A DNA stretch of 64,000 nucleotides from Chitinophaga sp. 180180018-3 (GCF_037893185.1 NZ_CP140772.1:2294001-2358000), one strand, 5' to 3'. Positions 45,429 to 54,504 are shown, counted from the stretch's first letter. A program made the numbers and translations. Notes: generated from the sequence alone by a model not told the origin.

Positions 45429-45683
45429 ATGAGACATACAAAATTGTTATTGGGTGCAGTTACACTCACATTGGGTATTGCCGGAGCTTTTGCTACTATG
45501 GCTTCAAATGTAAGGAATATTAAAGCTAAAGTGTTTACTACTTTAAAGGTTGGTTGTATAACTGTTACAACACCTTGCATAGCTGGTAGTGATCTTACAT
45601 GTCGTACAGCAACAGGTGTGCCCGCCCAAACAGTGTTTACTATTGCTAGTGCTTGCAATGTTAAGTTCATAAGACAACGTTAA
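45429..45683 (+). CDS. Candidate modified-peptide precursor B
   Basis: An 84-residue paralogue of peptide A with the same MRH-T/I-KL start, a 25-residue hydrophobic leader (LGIAGAFATMA) and four cysteines at 43, 50, 58 and 76. Spacing C-x6-C-x7-C-x17-C is nearly the same as in A (C-x6-C-x8-C-x18-C). Ser and Thr flank most cysteines, as needed for lanthionine or labionin formation, but simple disulfides are equally possible. Leader cleavage after AFA or nearby would release a mature peptide of about 60 residues. No dedicated protease or LanT-type exporter is encoded nearby. A strong terminator follows. Confidence 0.75.
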   Translation: MRHTKLLLGAVTLTLGIAGAFATMASNVRNIKAKVFTTLKVGCITVTTPCIAGSDLTCRTATGVPAQTVFTIASACNVKFIRQR

Positions 45684-45697
45684 AAAGGTTATCAATC

Positions 45698-45731
45698 AAT
45701 AAGGTAGCTTGGATACTCAGGCTACCTTATT
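45698..45731. terminator. Terminator at the convergence of the two operons
   Basis: AATAAGGTAGC (45698-45708) and GCTACCTTATT (45721-45731) form a perfect 11-bp stem with a 12-base loop. It ends the peptide operon. The rest of the gap to 45959 is AT-rich and shows no gene. Confidence 0.7.
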
Positions 45732-45959
45732 AATCGAATAATCTGGGAATATTAATTTAATTGTTTGGAATTAGAGAAACAGATAGCTAAGATCTTATTG
45801 TAAGACAATAATGTATTACCTGTGATAATATTTACTATAACAATATTTGTTGCGTTAATAACTTTAAATGTCCAGTTGATTAAGTCGTCAATGAGATGCT
45901 CTTTGCTAGGCCACCTCATTGTAGTAATCATTCAGGGAATCTGTTACGAATTACCATAA

Positions 45960-47321
45960 TTATTTAGCTTGGATATTTGACGCAGATAATATGTCTTGAT
46001 TTTCCGTAATTATATGATCGTTTGGCGAATTCGTTACATTGTGAAGTATTAATACTTTCATTTTAATATGATCTTTTTTTAGCGAAAGACCGTTTTCTTC
46101 TAACCCCTTTTTGACTTCTTCTTCGGTAAAATAGGGATGTTTAAATTGAATATCAATGCCACCTTTAATACCAGTTTCATCTATTATTGGTATTTTCCTT
46201 AGACTGTTATTAAACATGGTAAATAGCGAAAGAAATTCCTTTATAGGATAGTTTCTTGCAACAAATCCATCCATACCTCCATTGAGATATGGCGTTCCCC
46301 CTTGGGTTGCAAGTTTCCTACGGCTTGATTCGCTGGATGTGAGTTTCCAACAGGGGAACTCTCTTTCTTCAATGGAAACATCATAGCCAAAGTAGTTTTT
46401 TAGATCATTTCGCATAATATGCATTGCAATATTTTTATTACTTTTTTGAGGTAAAACAAGGCTATAACAATATCGTATGTCATCAATTGAATCTTTTGAT
46501 AGAATTGTTTGTCCAGATGTTTCAATTATTGGATGACTAAAAATTTTTCCGTACAAAGTGTCCTTGCTGCCTCCTATTGTAAACTGACCGAAATATGCCA
46601 GCATATATAGATTGAATAGAGTTGCAGCACATGTTTCGAATTTTCCGTTACGAAGCAGAAACTCTGCGCTGAATCCAGCATTAAAATTAAAATTGAGCCC
46701 GGATTTGACTAACTGGGATCTAAAAATAAGCCGCTCGTCGTTATCTTTAAGAGCACTTAAATTACCGGATGAATCCACTCGCCCATGAAGTCTGGGCGTT
46801 TTGAAAAATGCAACGGATTGCCCTGCCATCATCGCCTCGAGTTGTCTGTCTGAAGGACTGGAAATATATTTGTATACTACCCCTTCCGGATTGATTACTA
46901 CGATTGTGGGGCATGCTAAGATATCGAACTGACGGAATAACGTGGTATCATATAGGTATGGAATATTAAGTCCTAATTCCTTTTTTAGATTACTATAGAG
47001 GGTGTAAATTTTCTTTTCTTTGTCTTCTCGACCTACTAATATATACTGTAGGCGGTCCTTGTACTTCTTTAGTTGTTCGTTTACTTTAGGTAGGGCTTCA
47101 ATGCATGAGAGACAATGTTTGTCCCAAAAATCAAGTAAGAGCCATTTCCCACGGAAATCTTTAATATTTGCACTACTTACCGTGTAATCTTTAATGCCAG
47201 TCAATTGGAAGTTTGGGCAGAGTTTGCCATCCTCGGGGTATTCTGATTCAGTGCTGAAGCTTTGGCCGTAAACAACTTGGAAGCATAGTGACATCAAGAG
47301 CATTCCCAAAAATTTAGTCAT
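45960..47321 (-). CDS. TlpA-like thiol oxidoreductase with DUF3738-like C-terminal domain
   Basis: A signal peptide (1-20) is followed by a thioredoxin fold with C70-L-S-C73 in FWDKHCLSCIEALPK and the cis-Pro region LACPTIVVINPEG (about 25-165). The C-terminal ~285 residues resemble the DUF3738 domain found fused to TlpA in soil Bacteroidota: GFVARNYPIKEFLSLF, PIIDETGIKGGIDIQF, LSLKKDHIKMKVLILHNV. It has 453 residues. It is the last gene of the minus-strand SusC operon and probably reduces or reshuffles disulfides of secreted peptides or other substrates. Its DNA is among the most AT-rich in the window (16 G+C in 60 bases at 46381-46440). Confidence 0.85.
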   Translation of the reverse strand: MTKFLGMLLMSLCFQVVYGQSFSTESEYPEDGKLCPNFQLTGIKDYTVSSANIKDFRGKWLLLDFWDKHCLSCIEALPKVNEQLKKYKDRLQYILVGREDKEKKIYTLYSNLKKELGLNIPYLYDTTLFRQFDILACPTIVVINPEGVVYKYISSPSDRQLEAMMAGQSVAFFKTPRLHGRVDSSGNLSALKDNDERLIFRSQLVKSGLNFNFNAGFSAEFLLRNGKFETCAATLFNLYMLAYFGQFTIGGSKDTLYGKIFSHPIIETSGQTILSKDSIDDIRYCYSLVLPQKSNKNIAMHIMRNDLKNYFGYDVSIEEREFPCWKLTSSESSRRKLATQGGTPYLNGGMDGFVARNYPIKEFLSLFTMFNNSLRKIPIIDETGIKGGIDIQFKHPYFTEEEVKKGLEENGLSLKKDHIKMKVLILHNVTNSPNDHIITENQDILSASNIQAK

Positions 47322-47339
47322 ATGATTTGTATTTTTATA

Positions 47340-47789
47340 TTATTGTATTTGTATTTTGAATACCTTGGTTTCTGGAGGGAGACATTGTTCCTCGGAACAT
47401 AGCATGAATGTAATGTTCCCCTTTAATGATATTGGTGAACTTTTGCTTGTTTTTATTGTCTGTACGAAATCCACAAAGGATTTGAATTCACATGATTTTA
47501 TCCCCGCTACTTTACTTTCCCGGAACTCCTTGTTTCCAATTTCTTTGACTCCGCCAAGGAATTGTATTTCGGGTGTTTCGTCAAATTTTATCTCGATGGG
47601 ATCTACAATCGACTCCTGCGGTTGTATCTGAGAGTAAACATGCCATCCATCCTGGATTGAGGCGCTAAGGTGAATTTCAAATAAACTATCAGTTATTTTT
47701 TTGCTGGTAAATTTCCATTGAATCTGTGCCATGGTTGTATTGACAAACCAGGTAAAACAAGTCAGTAATAGTATAAATCTTAGTTTCAT
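47340..47789 (-). CDS. Orphan DsbD alpha-domain-like periplasmic protein
   Basis: A signal peptide (1-21) is followed by an immunoglobulin-like fold typical of the N-terminal domain of DsbD, with the active-site pair C131/C136 in MLCSEEQCLPPE. In DsbD this domain passes electrons from the membrane domain to periplasmic thioredoxins. Here it stands alone in 149 residues, without the membrane beta or gamma domains. It lies between SusD and the TlpA-like gene; the MauE-type protein of the facing operon could supply the missing membrane part. Confidence 0.82.
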   Translation of the reverse strand: MKLRFILLLTCFTWFVNTTMAQIQWKFTSKKITDSLFEIHLSASIQDGWHVYSQIQPQESIVDPIEIKFDETPEIQFLGGVKEIGNKEFRESKVAGIKSCEFKSFVDFVQTIKTSKSSPISLKGNITFMLCSEEQCLPPETKVFKIQIQ

Positions 47790-47798
47790 GATGTTGAA

Positions 47799-49238
47799 TT
47801 AATACCCGGGAGTTTGTTGTAGATGTTGACTGCTTTGTATGTCAGAAATTGGAATAGGGTATAGCTGCTGGAAATTCTGCCAACTACCCCCGCCTTTTTG
47901 TGGCGTTAAAATTGACATTACCTGATTAAGTACCCCAGCCCGGCTGAGGTCTGTCCAGCGAAATCCTTCCGCAAATAGCTCAGTTTGCCGTTCATGGAGT
48001 ATTGCTTTTAAGAGTGGATCTTTAGAGTTGGCGGTTGTCTTAGTCAGACCTGCTCTTAAACGTATACTATCCAAATCGGCCGCCCCTTCTGCAATTTTAT
48101 TGAGCTGTACCCTAGCTTCGGCACGAATTAGATATTGTTCAGCCAGCCGTAATATCATGCTATACTCTGTTAAAGAACCAGTTCCACTCTTAACTTTGTA
48201 TTTGAATGGAAAGTAGAACGTTTTTCCTCCATCTGTTATGCTATTTATCCAAGAACTTAGCCGTCTGTCACCTGGTTCAAATGTATTTAGCAACTGTTGA
48301 CTGACTGATACGGCATTGCTAATTGGAGTCGCCAATAGGATAAAGTAGCTGCCATCATCTGTTTGATATTTGCCATTGGGAGGCGCGATCTGCCAGATGG
48401 CCTCGCTGCTGTTTTTTAAGAACACATTGTTGAGGGATGAACAGAGGCTGAATTTCTGCCTATTGTTGATGAGCATACTACTTTGTGTTTCTGCATTAGC
48501 ATAGTCGGTGATAAACAGATAGGTTCGCGCTAGTAATGCTGTGGCCGCCCATTTTGTGGGTCTGACCCTTTCCTGCCCTGGATTGTTATATATATCAGGA
48601 AAGTCGTCGCTCAGCAGCTGTTGGGCAGTTGTAAGATCACTTATAATTTGTTTGTATACATCTGCTTGTGAAGAACGTAACTGGGAGGCAATTATGTTGT
48701 AATCAGTGGATGTGACAATGGGTATCTCTCCATATAGATTAGTAAGATAGAGTAACCAGAATGCGCGGATAAATACCGATTCACCGATTAATTGGTTTCT
48801 ATCTGCTGTCGATAGATTACCCGGCTTCGATAGTCCGCTAAGGGCAGCATTTGCCTGGTAGATATAGCTGTAAGCGTTAGACCATATCAGGTTCGTTCCG
48901 TCATTTGCACTTAATCCGTTTACATAAAGTCTGTAATTCAGATTATTATCGTAGCCATTATTGTAGCCAATTAATTCATCCGAGGACAACCCTGTGCTTG
49001 CTGCAATACTGCGTATTGAAGTCATTTGGCCATATATGCTTGTAACTGCTGCAATAGCAGTTGATTTTTCTTTAAACACGTTTTCAGTTACCATTAACGT
49101 TGGAGGAAGATCTACCACCACAAATTTTTTACACCCTGCATATATAAAGGGTATCAGAAGAATACTGATTTTTAGTATCACATGGATGCCAAGGGATGAT
49201 TGAATCCGGTTATTGATTTCATTTCTTTGACTTTTCAT
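47799..49238 (-). CDS. SusD/RagB-family surface lipoprotein
   Basis: The N-terminus has a basic stretch and a hydrophobic signal ending in YAGC (lipidated C36 from the chosen ATG at 49238). The body shows ESVFIRAFWLLYLTNLYGEIPIV and the C-terminal ERQTELFAEGFRWTDLSR and final TPGY. It has 479 residues from this start; the ATG at 49283 would overlap the SusC stop, so 49238 is preferred. It is the partner of the SusC protein just upstream. The downstream redox genes suggest that its ligand may be a thiol- or disulfide-containing peptide rather than a glycan. Confidence 0.92.
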   Translation of the reverse strand: MKSQRNEINNRIQSSLGIHVILKISILLIPFIYAGCKKFVVVDLPPTLMVTENVFKEKSTAIAAVTSIYGQMTSIRSIAASTGLSSDELIGYNNGYDNNLNYRLYVNGLSANDGTNLIWSNAYSYIYQANAALSGLSKPGNLSTADRNQLIGESVFIRAFWLLYLTNLYGEIPIVTSTDYNIIASQLRSSQADVYKQIISDLTTAQQLLSDDFPDIYNNPGQERVRPTKWAATALLARTYLFITDYANAETQSSMLINNRQKFSLCSSLNNVFLKNSSEAIWQIAPPNGKYQTDDGSYFILLATPISNAVSVSQQLLNTFEPGDRRLSSWINSITDGGKTFYFPFKYKVKSGTGSLTEYSMILRLAEQYLIRAEARVQLNKIAEGAADLDSIRLRAGLTKTTANSKDPLLKAILHERQTELFAEGFRWTDLSRAGVLNQVMSILTPQKGGGSWQNFQQLYPIPISDIQSSQHLQQTPGY

Positions 49239-49257
49239 AGCTTGATTAGATTTGTTA

Positions 49258-52200
49258 TCAGAGAGAAATTTGTATTCCACCAACGACCATTTTTAATGGA
49301 GGTAATGCATACCCAGCTGTTATCTCTGGATCTAGCCACTTATAGTGGGTGAAGGTTAACAAGTTTTCCCCTTGAAGATAGAGTTTGACATTTTGTATTT
49401 GCATGCGTTGTAGCCAGCGTCTTGGAAGCACATATGAAATACTTATGTTTTTCAGTCGGATAAAAGAAGCATCAGTTACATAAGCGTCACTATTAGATCG
49501 ATAATTCAATCCACGGTTGGTATTTGCATCACCCGTACTCAATTTTTGATAAAGAGCCCGATCTCCTTTATTATGCCAGACGTTGTTGAGTAATTCGACT
49601 GGGATATTGGTATTGTAGCTGCCAGGAACAATAAATAATTTAGAAACATAATCAAACCCAGATTGCTTGGTGAATTGCAGAAATACATCACATTCAAGAC
49701 TCTTGTAGCTGAACGTATTAAGAAGGCCTCCAAAATACCTTTGTGTAGTTTCTCCAAATTTTATATAATCTTTTGGATCATAGATGTTGTCGTTATTGGC
49801 GTCCAATACAGTATAAATACCAGTCACGGGATCTACTCCGGTATATTGGTATGACTTTCTACCGAGTATTGATCTCCCTATAACAAACGAATTTTTATAG
49901 CTTGATGCTTCGAGGTTTGGATAGCTGACTAGTTTGTTTCTAGGAATGCTAATATTAACGCTAGTCTTCCAATTAAATCCGTTGAGGTTGATATTATCAG
50001 ATGTTATATCCAGTTCAATCCCAGTATTTTGAACAATAGCGGGTAGGTTAAACAAAACGGAATAAAATCCAGTTGTACTGGGTAGAGCATAAGCTAGTAG
50101 TTGATTGCCACTTCTATTCCGATAGTAATCCAGATTAAGTTGAACTCTGTTGTTGAATAGCCCTGTTTCGAGGCCAAGTTCTATTTTTCGGTTCAGCTCC
50201 CATTGGAAATTACTGTTGGGAGCATTCGTTGGCATCAGGCCTGAAACTCCCATATAGTTGTTGTAATCTGTAGAATAGGTACTGTAGAATTTGTAATCCG
50301 AGATTTGATCATTGCCGGCAGTTCCATAGCTGGCTCTCAGTTTACCAAAACTTAGTGAAGGGATATTTTCTCTTATCCATCTTTCTTCGGAAAAGATCCA
50401 CGCTACGCCAACTGAACCAAAGTTGCCAAATTGACGACCAGGCCCAAACCGACTACTACCATCTCTTCGTGCGCTTAGATTAATGATATATTTATCATCG
50501 TAGGTATAATTCAGCCTACCAAAAATTGCATTGTATTTATACAGTGAATTTACTGATGTTAGTGCACGTATATTGGCTGCTGCACCTGGATTGCCGATTA
50601 GCGCATCACTGGTATACCCCGATGCAAGAAAGGAATTAACAAGATTGCTGTTTTGCTGGAATGTGCTCCCTATTAATACACTGATATGATTGTTATTTAT
50701 TCTCTTGTCATAGTTGATTTGAGGTTCTGCGATCCAATTTTTGATGGAAGTATTAGCGAAGTTATTTTTCCGGGAGTTGGGGTCATTTGCCATATATGAA
50801 GGAAGAGAATTGGAGCCAATTCTATGGGTCTGGCTGGTTGTTATATAGTTGTATCCCAGGCTGGTCTTAAGAGAAAGACCTGGAATTATTTCATAGCTCA
50901 GAGACAGATTTCCGATGAGATTGTCAGCGGTGAAGTCGACAGTCCTTTTGGTATAAGTAAGCGGATTTATGAATGTATTATTGGCCCAATTCAAATTGCC
51001 TGTTGCATCATATAATGGTGGGGCATCAGGAGCAATAAGGGTGCTTGACGTGGCGTCGAACATAGGGAGATTATTAATGTTATTGAGGTAACTGCCATTT
51101 AAATTACTATGGAATTTTCCGTTGGTAGAACTATGAGTAAGACTAAAAGATGCTGATGCCTTTTTATCGGAAAAATCGCCAGGATACACAGTGGTTTGCC
51201 TGGAGTAAGCACCTCGCACAGAGAATTGCGTATTGTCGTTACCCCCAGATATAGCAGCCTGGGCATTTGTAAGTTTTGCAGTTCCACCAATCAATAATTT
51301 TTGCCAGTCGGTATACCGGGTGGTGTCCCAGGTGCCATTTATATCATAATCTGCTGGCCCGGCAGTTTTACCATCGTTGGTTAATGCTTCTCTGCGCATC
51401 GCCAGATACTGTTTGGTGTTCAGCAAAGAAAGCATGTTGGTGACTTTCCCCGCTCCTGTAGATATATTGAAGTCGAATTTTGTTTTGCCCGCCTTCCCTT
51501 TTTTAGTAGTAATCAGGATAACACCATTGGCACCCCGTGAACCATAAATAGCAGTTGCATCTGCATCTTTCAGTACATCTATACGTTCAATATCCGATGG
51601 AGAAAGCAGATTAAAAGGACTGAGGCCACCACCCGGTTGATTCTGAGTTTGGGTTCCCAGTGGGCCGCCTCCGAGATTGGGTGAAATAGGAGAGGATGAA
51701 GAATAGGGCACCCCATCAATAATATACAGTGGATCGTTACCGTTTACGATACTGTTTTGTCCCCTTAATTTCACCACTACGCCTGCACCTGGAATCCCCG
51801 ACGCCTGAGAAATATATAACCCCGGTATCCTTCCCTCCAATGCCTGTAACGGATTGGTGACAGGCTGGCTTTCGATTACATCAGATTTCACGGTACTGAT
51901 TGCTCCGGTATTAAAACGTTTAGTAGTAGTACCATATCCTATTACTACCGTTTCATCGAGCTTTCCCACCACTCTTTTCAGCATCACATTCAGTGAACGT
52001 TTTTCTTTTATAGAAATTTCCCTGGTTTCGAAACTGGTAAAGCTGATACGTAATATAGTTCCGGATGAAGAATTTGTAAGCTGAAATCTTCCGTTTAAAT
52101 CAGCGCTGGTACCAACGTTAGTGCCTTTGATTATAATAGTTGCTCCAGGCAGCGGCACGCCCGTTTCATCTGTTACTACCCCGCTGATAACGGAGATGTT

Positions 52201-52560
52201 GTTGGAATCTGCCGGAGCCGGCTGCTTTACCGGCATATCCTCCTTTCTCAGATAAATCCCGTTGTCAATCACCTTCCACGATATCCCCTTCGCCGTGAAA
52301 AGCTGCCCCAGTACCTGATGCAACGGCGCATCACTATAACTCACATGTATCTTTTCTCTTGTATTCAGCTCATTTTCACTGTAATTAAAACGCTTATGCG
52401 TTTGCTTTTCTATGTTCTTCAATACGCTGGCCAGGGTTACATCTCCCGCCATCAGTGTCACCCGTTCATCCCCTTTATCCTGCGCTTGTAAAGGCAGGTA
52501 GCATTGCATTGACATCAGGATCATTAATGATCCGAGCCGTAGGTTTAAAAATTTGTTCAT
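49258..52560 (-). CDS. SusC/RagA-type TonB-dependent transporter with STN domain
   Basis: An 1100-residue transporter with signal peptide (about 1-26), STN domain (about 36-108; SVLKNIEKQTHKRFNY), carboxypeptidase-D-like domain (about 122-200; ISGVVTDETGVPLPGATI), plug (DETVVIGYGTTTKRF) and barrel. It is the first gene of the minus-strand redox operon and is divergent to the ECF sigma/FecR pair at 52.8-54.5 kb, which probably controls it through the STN domain. The first ~420 residues have ordinary base composition (32 G+C in 60 at 52201-52260), while the barrel is more AT-rich (19 in 60 at 50521-50580); a mosaic origin is possible. Confidence 0.94.
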   Translation of the reverse strand: MNKFLNLRLGSLMILMSMQCYLPLQAQDKGDERVTLMAGDVTLASVLKNIEKQTHKRFNYSENELNTREKIHVSYSDAPLHQVLGQLFTAKGISWKVIDNGIYLRKEDMPVKQPAPADSNNISVISGVVTDETGVPLPGATIIIKGTNVGTSADLNGRFQLTNSSSGTILRISFTSFETREISIKEKRSLNVMLKRVVGKLDETVVIGYGTTTKRFNTGAISTVKSDVIESQPVTNPLQALEGRIPGLYISQASGIPGAGVVVKLRGQNSIVNGNDPLYIIDGVPYSSSSPISPNLGGGPLGTQTQNQPGGGLSPFNLLSPSDIERIDVLKDADATAIYGSRGANGVILITTKKGKAGKTKFDFNISTGAGKVTNMLSLLNTKQYLAMRREALTNDGKTAGPADYDINGTWDTTRYTDWQKLLIGGTAKLTNAQAAISGGNDNTQFSVRGAYSRQTTVYPGDFSDKKASASFSLTHSSTNGKFHSNLNGSYLNNINNLPMFDATSSTLIAPDAPPLYDATGNLNWANNTFINPLTYTKRTVDFTADNLIGNLSLSYEIIPGLSLKTSLGYNYITTSQTHRIGSNSLPSYMANDPNSRKNNFANTSIKNWIAEPQINYDKRINNNHISVLIGSTFQQNSNLVNSFLASGYTSDALIGNPGAAANIRALTSVNSLYKYNAIFGRLNYTYDDKYIINLSARRDGSSRFGPGRQFGNFGSVGVAWIFSEERWIRENIPSLSFGKLRASYGTAGNDQISDYKFYSTYSTDYNNYMGVSGLMPTNAPNSNFQWELNRKIELGLETGLFNNRVQLNLDYYRNRSGNQLLAYALPSTTGFYSVLFNLPAIVQNTGIELDITSDNINLNGFNWKTSVNISIPRNKLVSYPNLEASSYKNSFVIGRSILGRKSYQYTGVDPVTGIYTVLDANNDNIYDPKDYIKFGETTQRYFGGLLNTFSYKSLECDVFLQFTKQSGFDYVSKLFIVPGSYNTNIPVELLNNVWHNKGDRALYQKLSTGDANTNRGLNYRSNSDAYVTDASFIRLKNISISYVLPRRWLQRMQIQNVKLYLQGENLLTFTHYKWLDPEITAGYALPPLKMVVGGIQISL

Positions 52561-52789
52561 AAGTGTTTGTTAAGGAGGATTTTTTACTAACTATCATTCA
52601 GAGGGAAAAGAGGATGCACATGACATGTACTTAATAGGAACAGAATCTATCAGGAGGTACTATACCTACCACGTTGTTTTGATGTTAACATAATATGAAC
52701 AACATAGAAACCTTGATTTCTTAACATCCGGTTTACAGTTGTCGGTGTTTTTTTTATTTGCTTGCATATGAAATTTAACCATCATCCGT

Positions 52790-53329
52790 ATGTCGGAAAT
52801 AAACGATGAAATACTATTCGGGCTGGTAAAGAAGGGCGATCAATCAGCTTTTACCTGTTTGGTGGAACGGTATCAGCATTTGCTCTTTATAGCAGCCTCA
52901 CAGAAACTGCAATGCGATGAGGAGGCCCGCGATGCGGTACAGGAGGTATTTGCCTGGCTGTGGTTGAAAAGAAATAGTGTGGAGTTGCAAACGTCCCTGC
53001 GGAACTATCTTTACGGTGCCGTCAGAAATCATTGCTTCAATGTTATCCGCGCCCGGAAAAACAGTCGCTCAAAGCGTCAGCAATACGCTTATATTCGCGA
53101 AATATTTGCGACACCTGCGGAGCTGGAAAACAAAGAACTCGGCCTGCGCCTGCGGCGTGCCATCAATAAAATTGCGCCCGCCAGCAGAACGGCTTTTGAA
53201 ATGCAATACCTGGAAGGGATCAGTCAGAAAGAGATCGCTGAAAAGCGGGGAGTGGGCTTACAAACAGTCAAAAACCAGGTGCTCGCAGCACTGAAAGAAT
53301 TGCGTAATAACCTGAAAGGGTTTAATTAA
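52790..53329 (+). CDS. ECF RNA polymerase sigma factor
   Basis: A 179-residue sigma factor with region 2 (AVQEVFAWLWLKRNSVELQ, LRNYLYGAVRNHCFNVIR) and region 4 HTH (GISQKEIAEKRGVGLQTVKNQV). It is divergent to the SusC gene 229 bases away and directly followed by FecR. It is expected to activate the SusC-SusD-redox operon after release by FecR. Its base composition resembles the host rather than the AT-rich block. Confidence 0.95.
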   Translation: MSEINDEILFGLVKKGDQSAFTCLVERYQHLLFIAASQKLQCDEEARDAVQEVFAWLWLKRNSVELQTSLRNYLYGAVRNHCFNVIRARKNSRSKRQQYAYIREIFATPAELENKELGLRLRRAINKIAPASRTAFEMQYLEGISQKEIAEKRGVGLQTVKNQVLAALKELRNNLKGFN

Positions 53330-53391
53330 TAATTTCTTAATCTCAAAGAGTACTTTTTTGTGCTTTTGGTTCCTTATTCATAGCGTAAACT

Positions 53392-54504
53392 ATGAAACCT
53401 GATAAAGAATATCTTATTCAACTGGTACTTTTTGAGATCTCCGGAAAAATCCGGGATGAGGAAAAGACAGAATTGCACCGGATCATTGCCAGCGATAACG
53501 GGGCAAAGCGGCTGTATAATGAGTTATACGCCGATTATGGGACTTCTTCAGATTACAACTGGGGAGCAGGGGAGGTATGGAATAATATTCACCGGAAACA
53601 ACGCAAGCGGTTGACTGGTATCTGCATATCCGGCATCGCGGCTATCGCTATTATATTTGCCGGGATCCGGTTTATGAAGCCTGTTCCCAAAATACAGCCG
53701 GTAGCAGGTAACAGTAAACATATTCAGTTACAGCTCTCAGGCGGACAACTCATAGATCTCAGCCAGCAACAAGGCCAGGTGGCAGCCGGCGGTACGGTAC
53801 TGCAGAACAACCGCCAACAACTGCATTTTGATGCCGCAGGCTCCGGCGCGCCCGAATACGCCACACTTACCGTTCCCGCTGGCAAGGAATATACCGTTCA
53901 TCTGCCGGATGGTTCCGATATTCAGCTCAACGCTGAAACCCGGCTGATGTTCCCCATGACTTTCAGCGGAGATACCAGGGATATCACCATTCACGGGGAA
54001 GCCTATCTGAAAATCGCCCGGATACCGGAAAAGCCTTTCGTAGTACATCTCCCGGGTACTACCGTACAGGTAATAGGAACAGAGTTTAATGTTAACACGT
54101 ACACCGACAAACAAGTTAAAGTGTCGCTGGTGAAAGGAGCCGTTAAACTCAGGGCCGATGGAGATTCTCTGCTGCTGAAACCAGGTGAGGAATCAGTAAT
54201 GAGAGAGGGCATGCCGCCAGCTGTGGACCGCTTCGATCCGGATGATGTACTGGCATGGCGGCAGGGAATGCACCTCTTTCATCAGGCAGGCGCCGCGGAA
54301 GTTGCTACGTTGATACACCGTTTTTATGATATCTCTGTACAACTTGATAAAATACCTCCCGGAAATAAAACTTTCACCGGCTCTATTAACAGGTACAGGC
54401 CGGTAGCTCATTTCCTCGAGGGATTAAAGTACGCGAGATTCCTTGATTATTACTTCGATAAAGATAGTATCCTGCATCTAACTCCGCCTGTCGCCGGCAG
54501 GTAG
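53392..54504 (+). CDS. FecR-family anti-sigma factor
   Basis: Sigma-binding N-terminus (1-70), one membrane helix (about 73-95, LTGICISGIAAIAIIFAG), periplasmic FecR domain (about 165-265; EYTVHLPDGSDIQLNAETRL, VQVIGTEFNVNTY) and C-terminal DUF4974 STN-like domain (about 295-365). It has 370 residues. It is 62 bases after its sigma gene. Its 3' end overlaps the convergent glycosyltransferase-like gene by 27 bases, so the two mRNAs are antisense at their ends. Confidence 0.94.
   Translation: MKPDKEYLIQLVLFEISGKIRDEEKTELHRIIASDNGAKRLYNELYADYGTSSDYNWGAGEVWNNIHRKQRKRLTGICISGIAAIAIIFAGIRFMKPVPKIQPVAGNSKHIQLQLSGGQLIDLSQQQGQVAAGGTVLQNNRQQLHFDAAGSGAPEYATLTVPAGKEYTVHLPDGSDIQLNAETRLMFPMTFSGDTRDITIHGEAYLKIARIPEKPFVVHLPGTTVQVIGTEFNVNTYTDKQVKVSLVKGAVKLRADGDSLLLKPGEESVMREGMPPAVDRFDPDDVLAWRQGMHLFHQAGAAEVATLIHRFYDISVQLDKIPPGNKTFTGSINRYRPVAHFLEGLKYARFLDYYFDKDSILHLTPPVAGR

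Noticed and set aside
44971..45683. Peptides considered as simple small lipoproteins or pilin-like proteins
   Set aside because: No lipobox cysteine follows the leader and no pilin cleavage motif is present; the conserved four-cysteine core fits a secreted peptide better.
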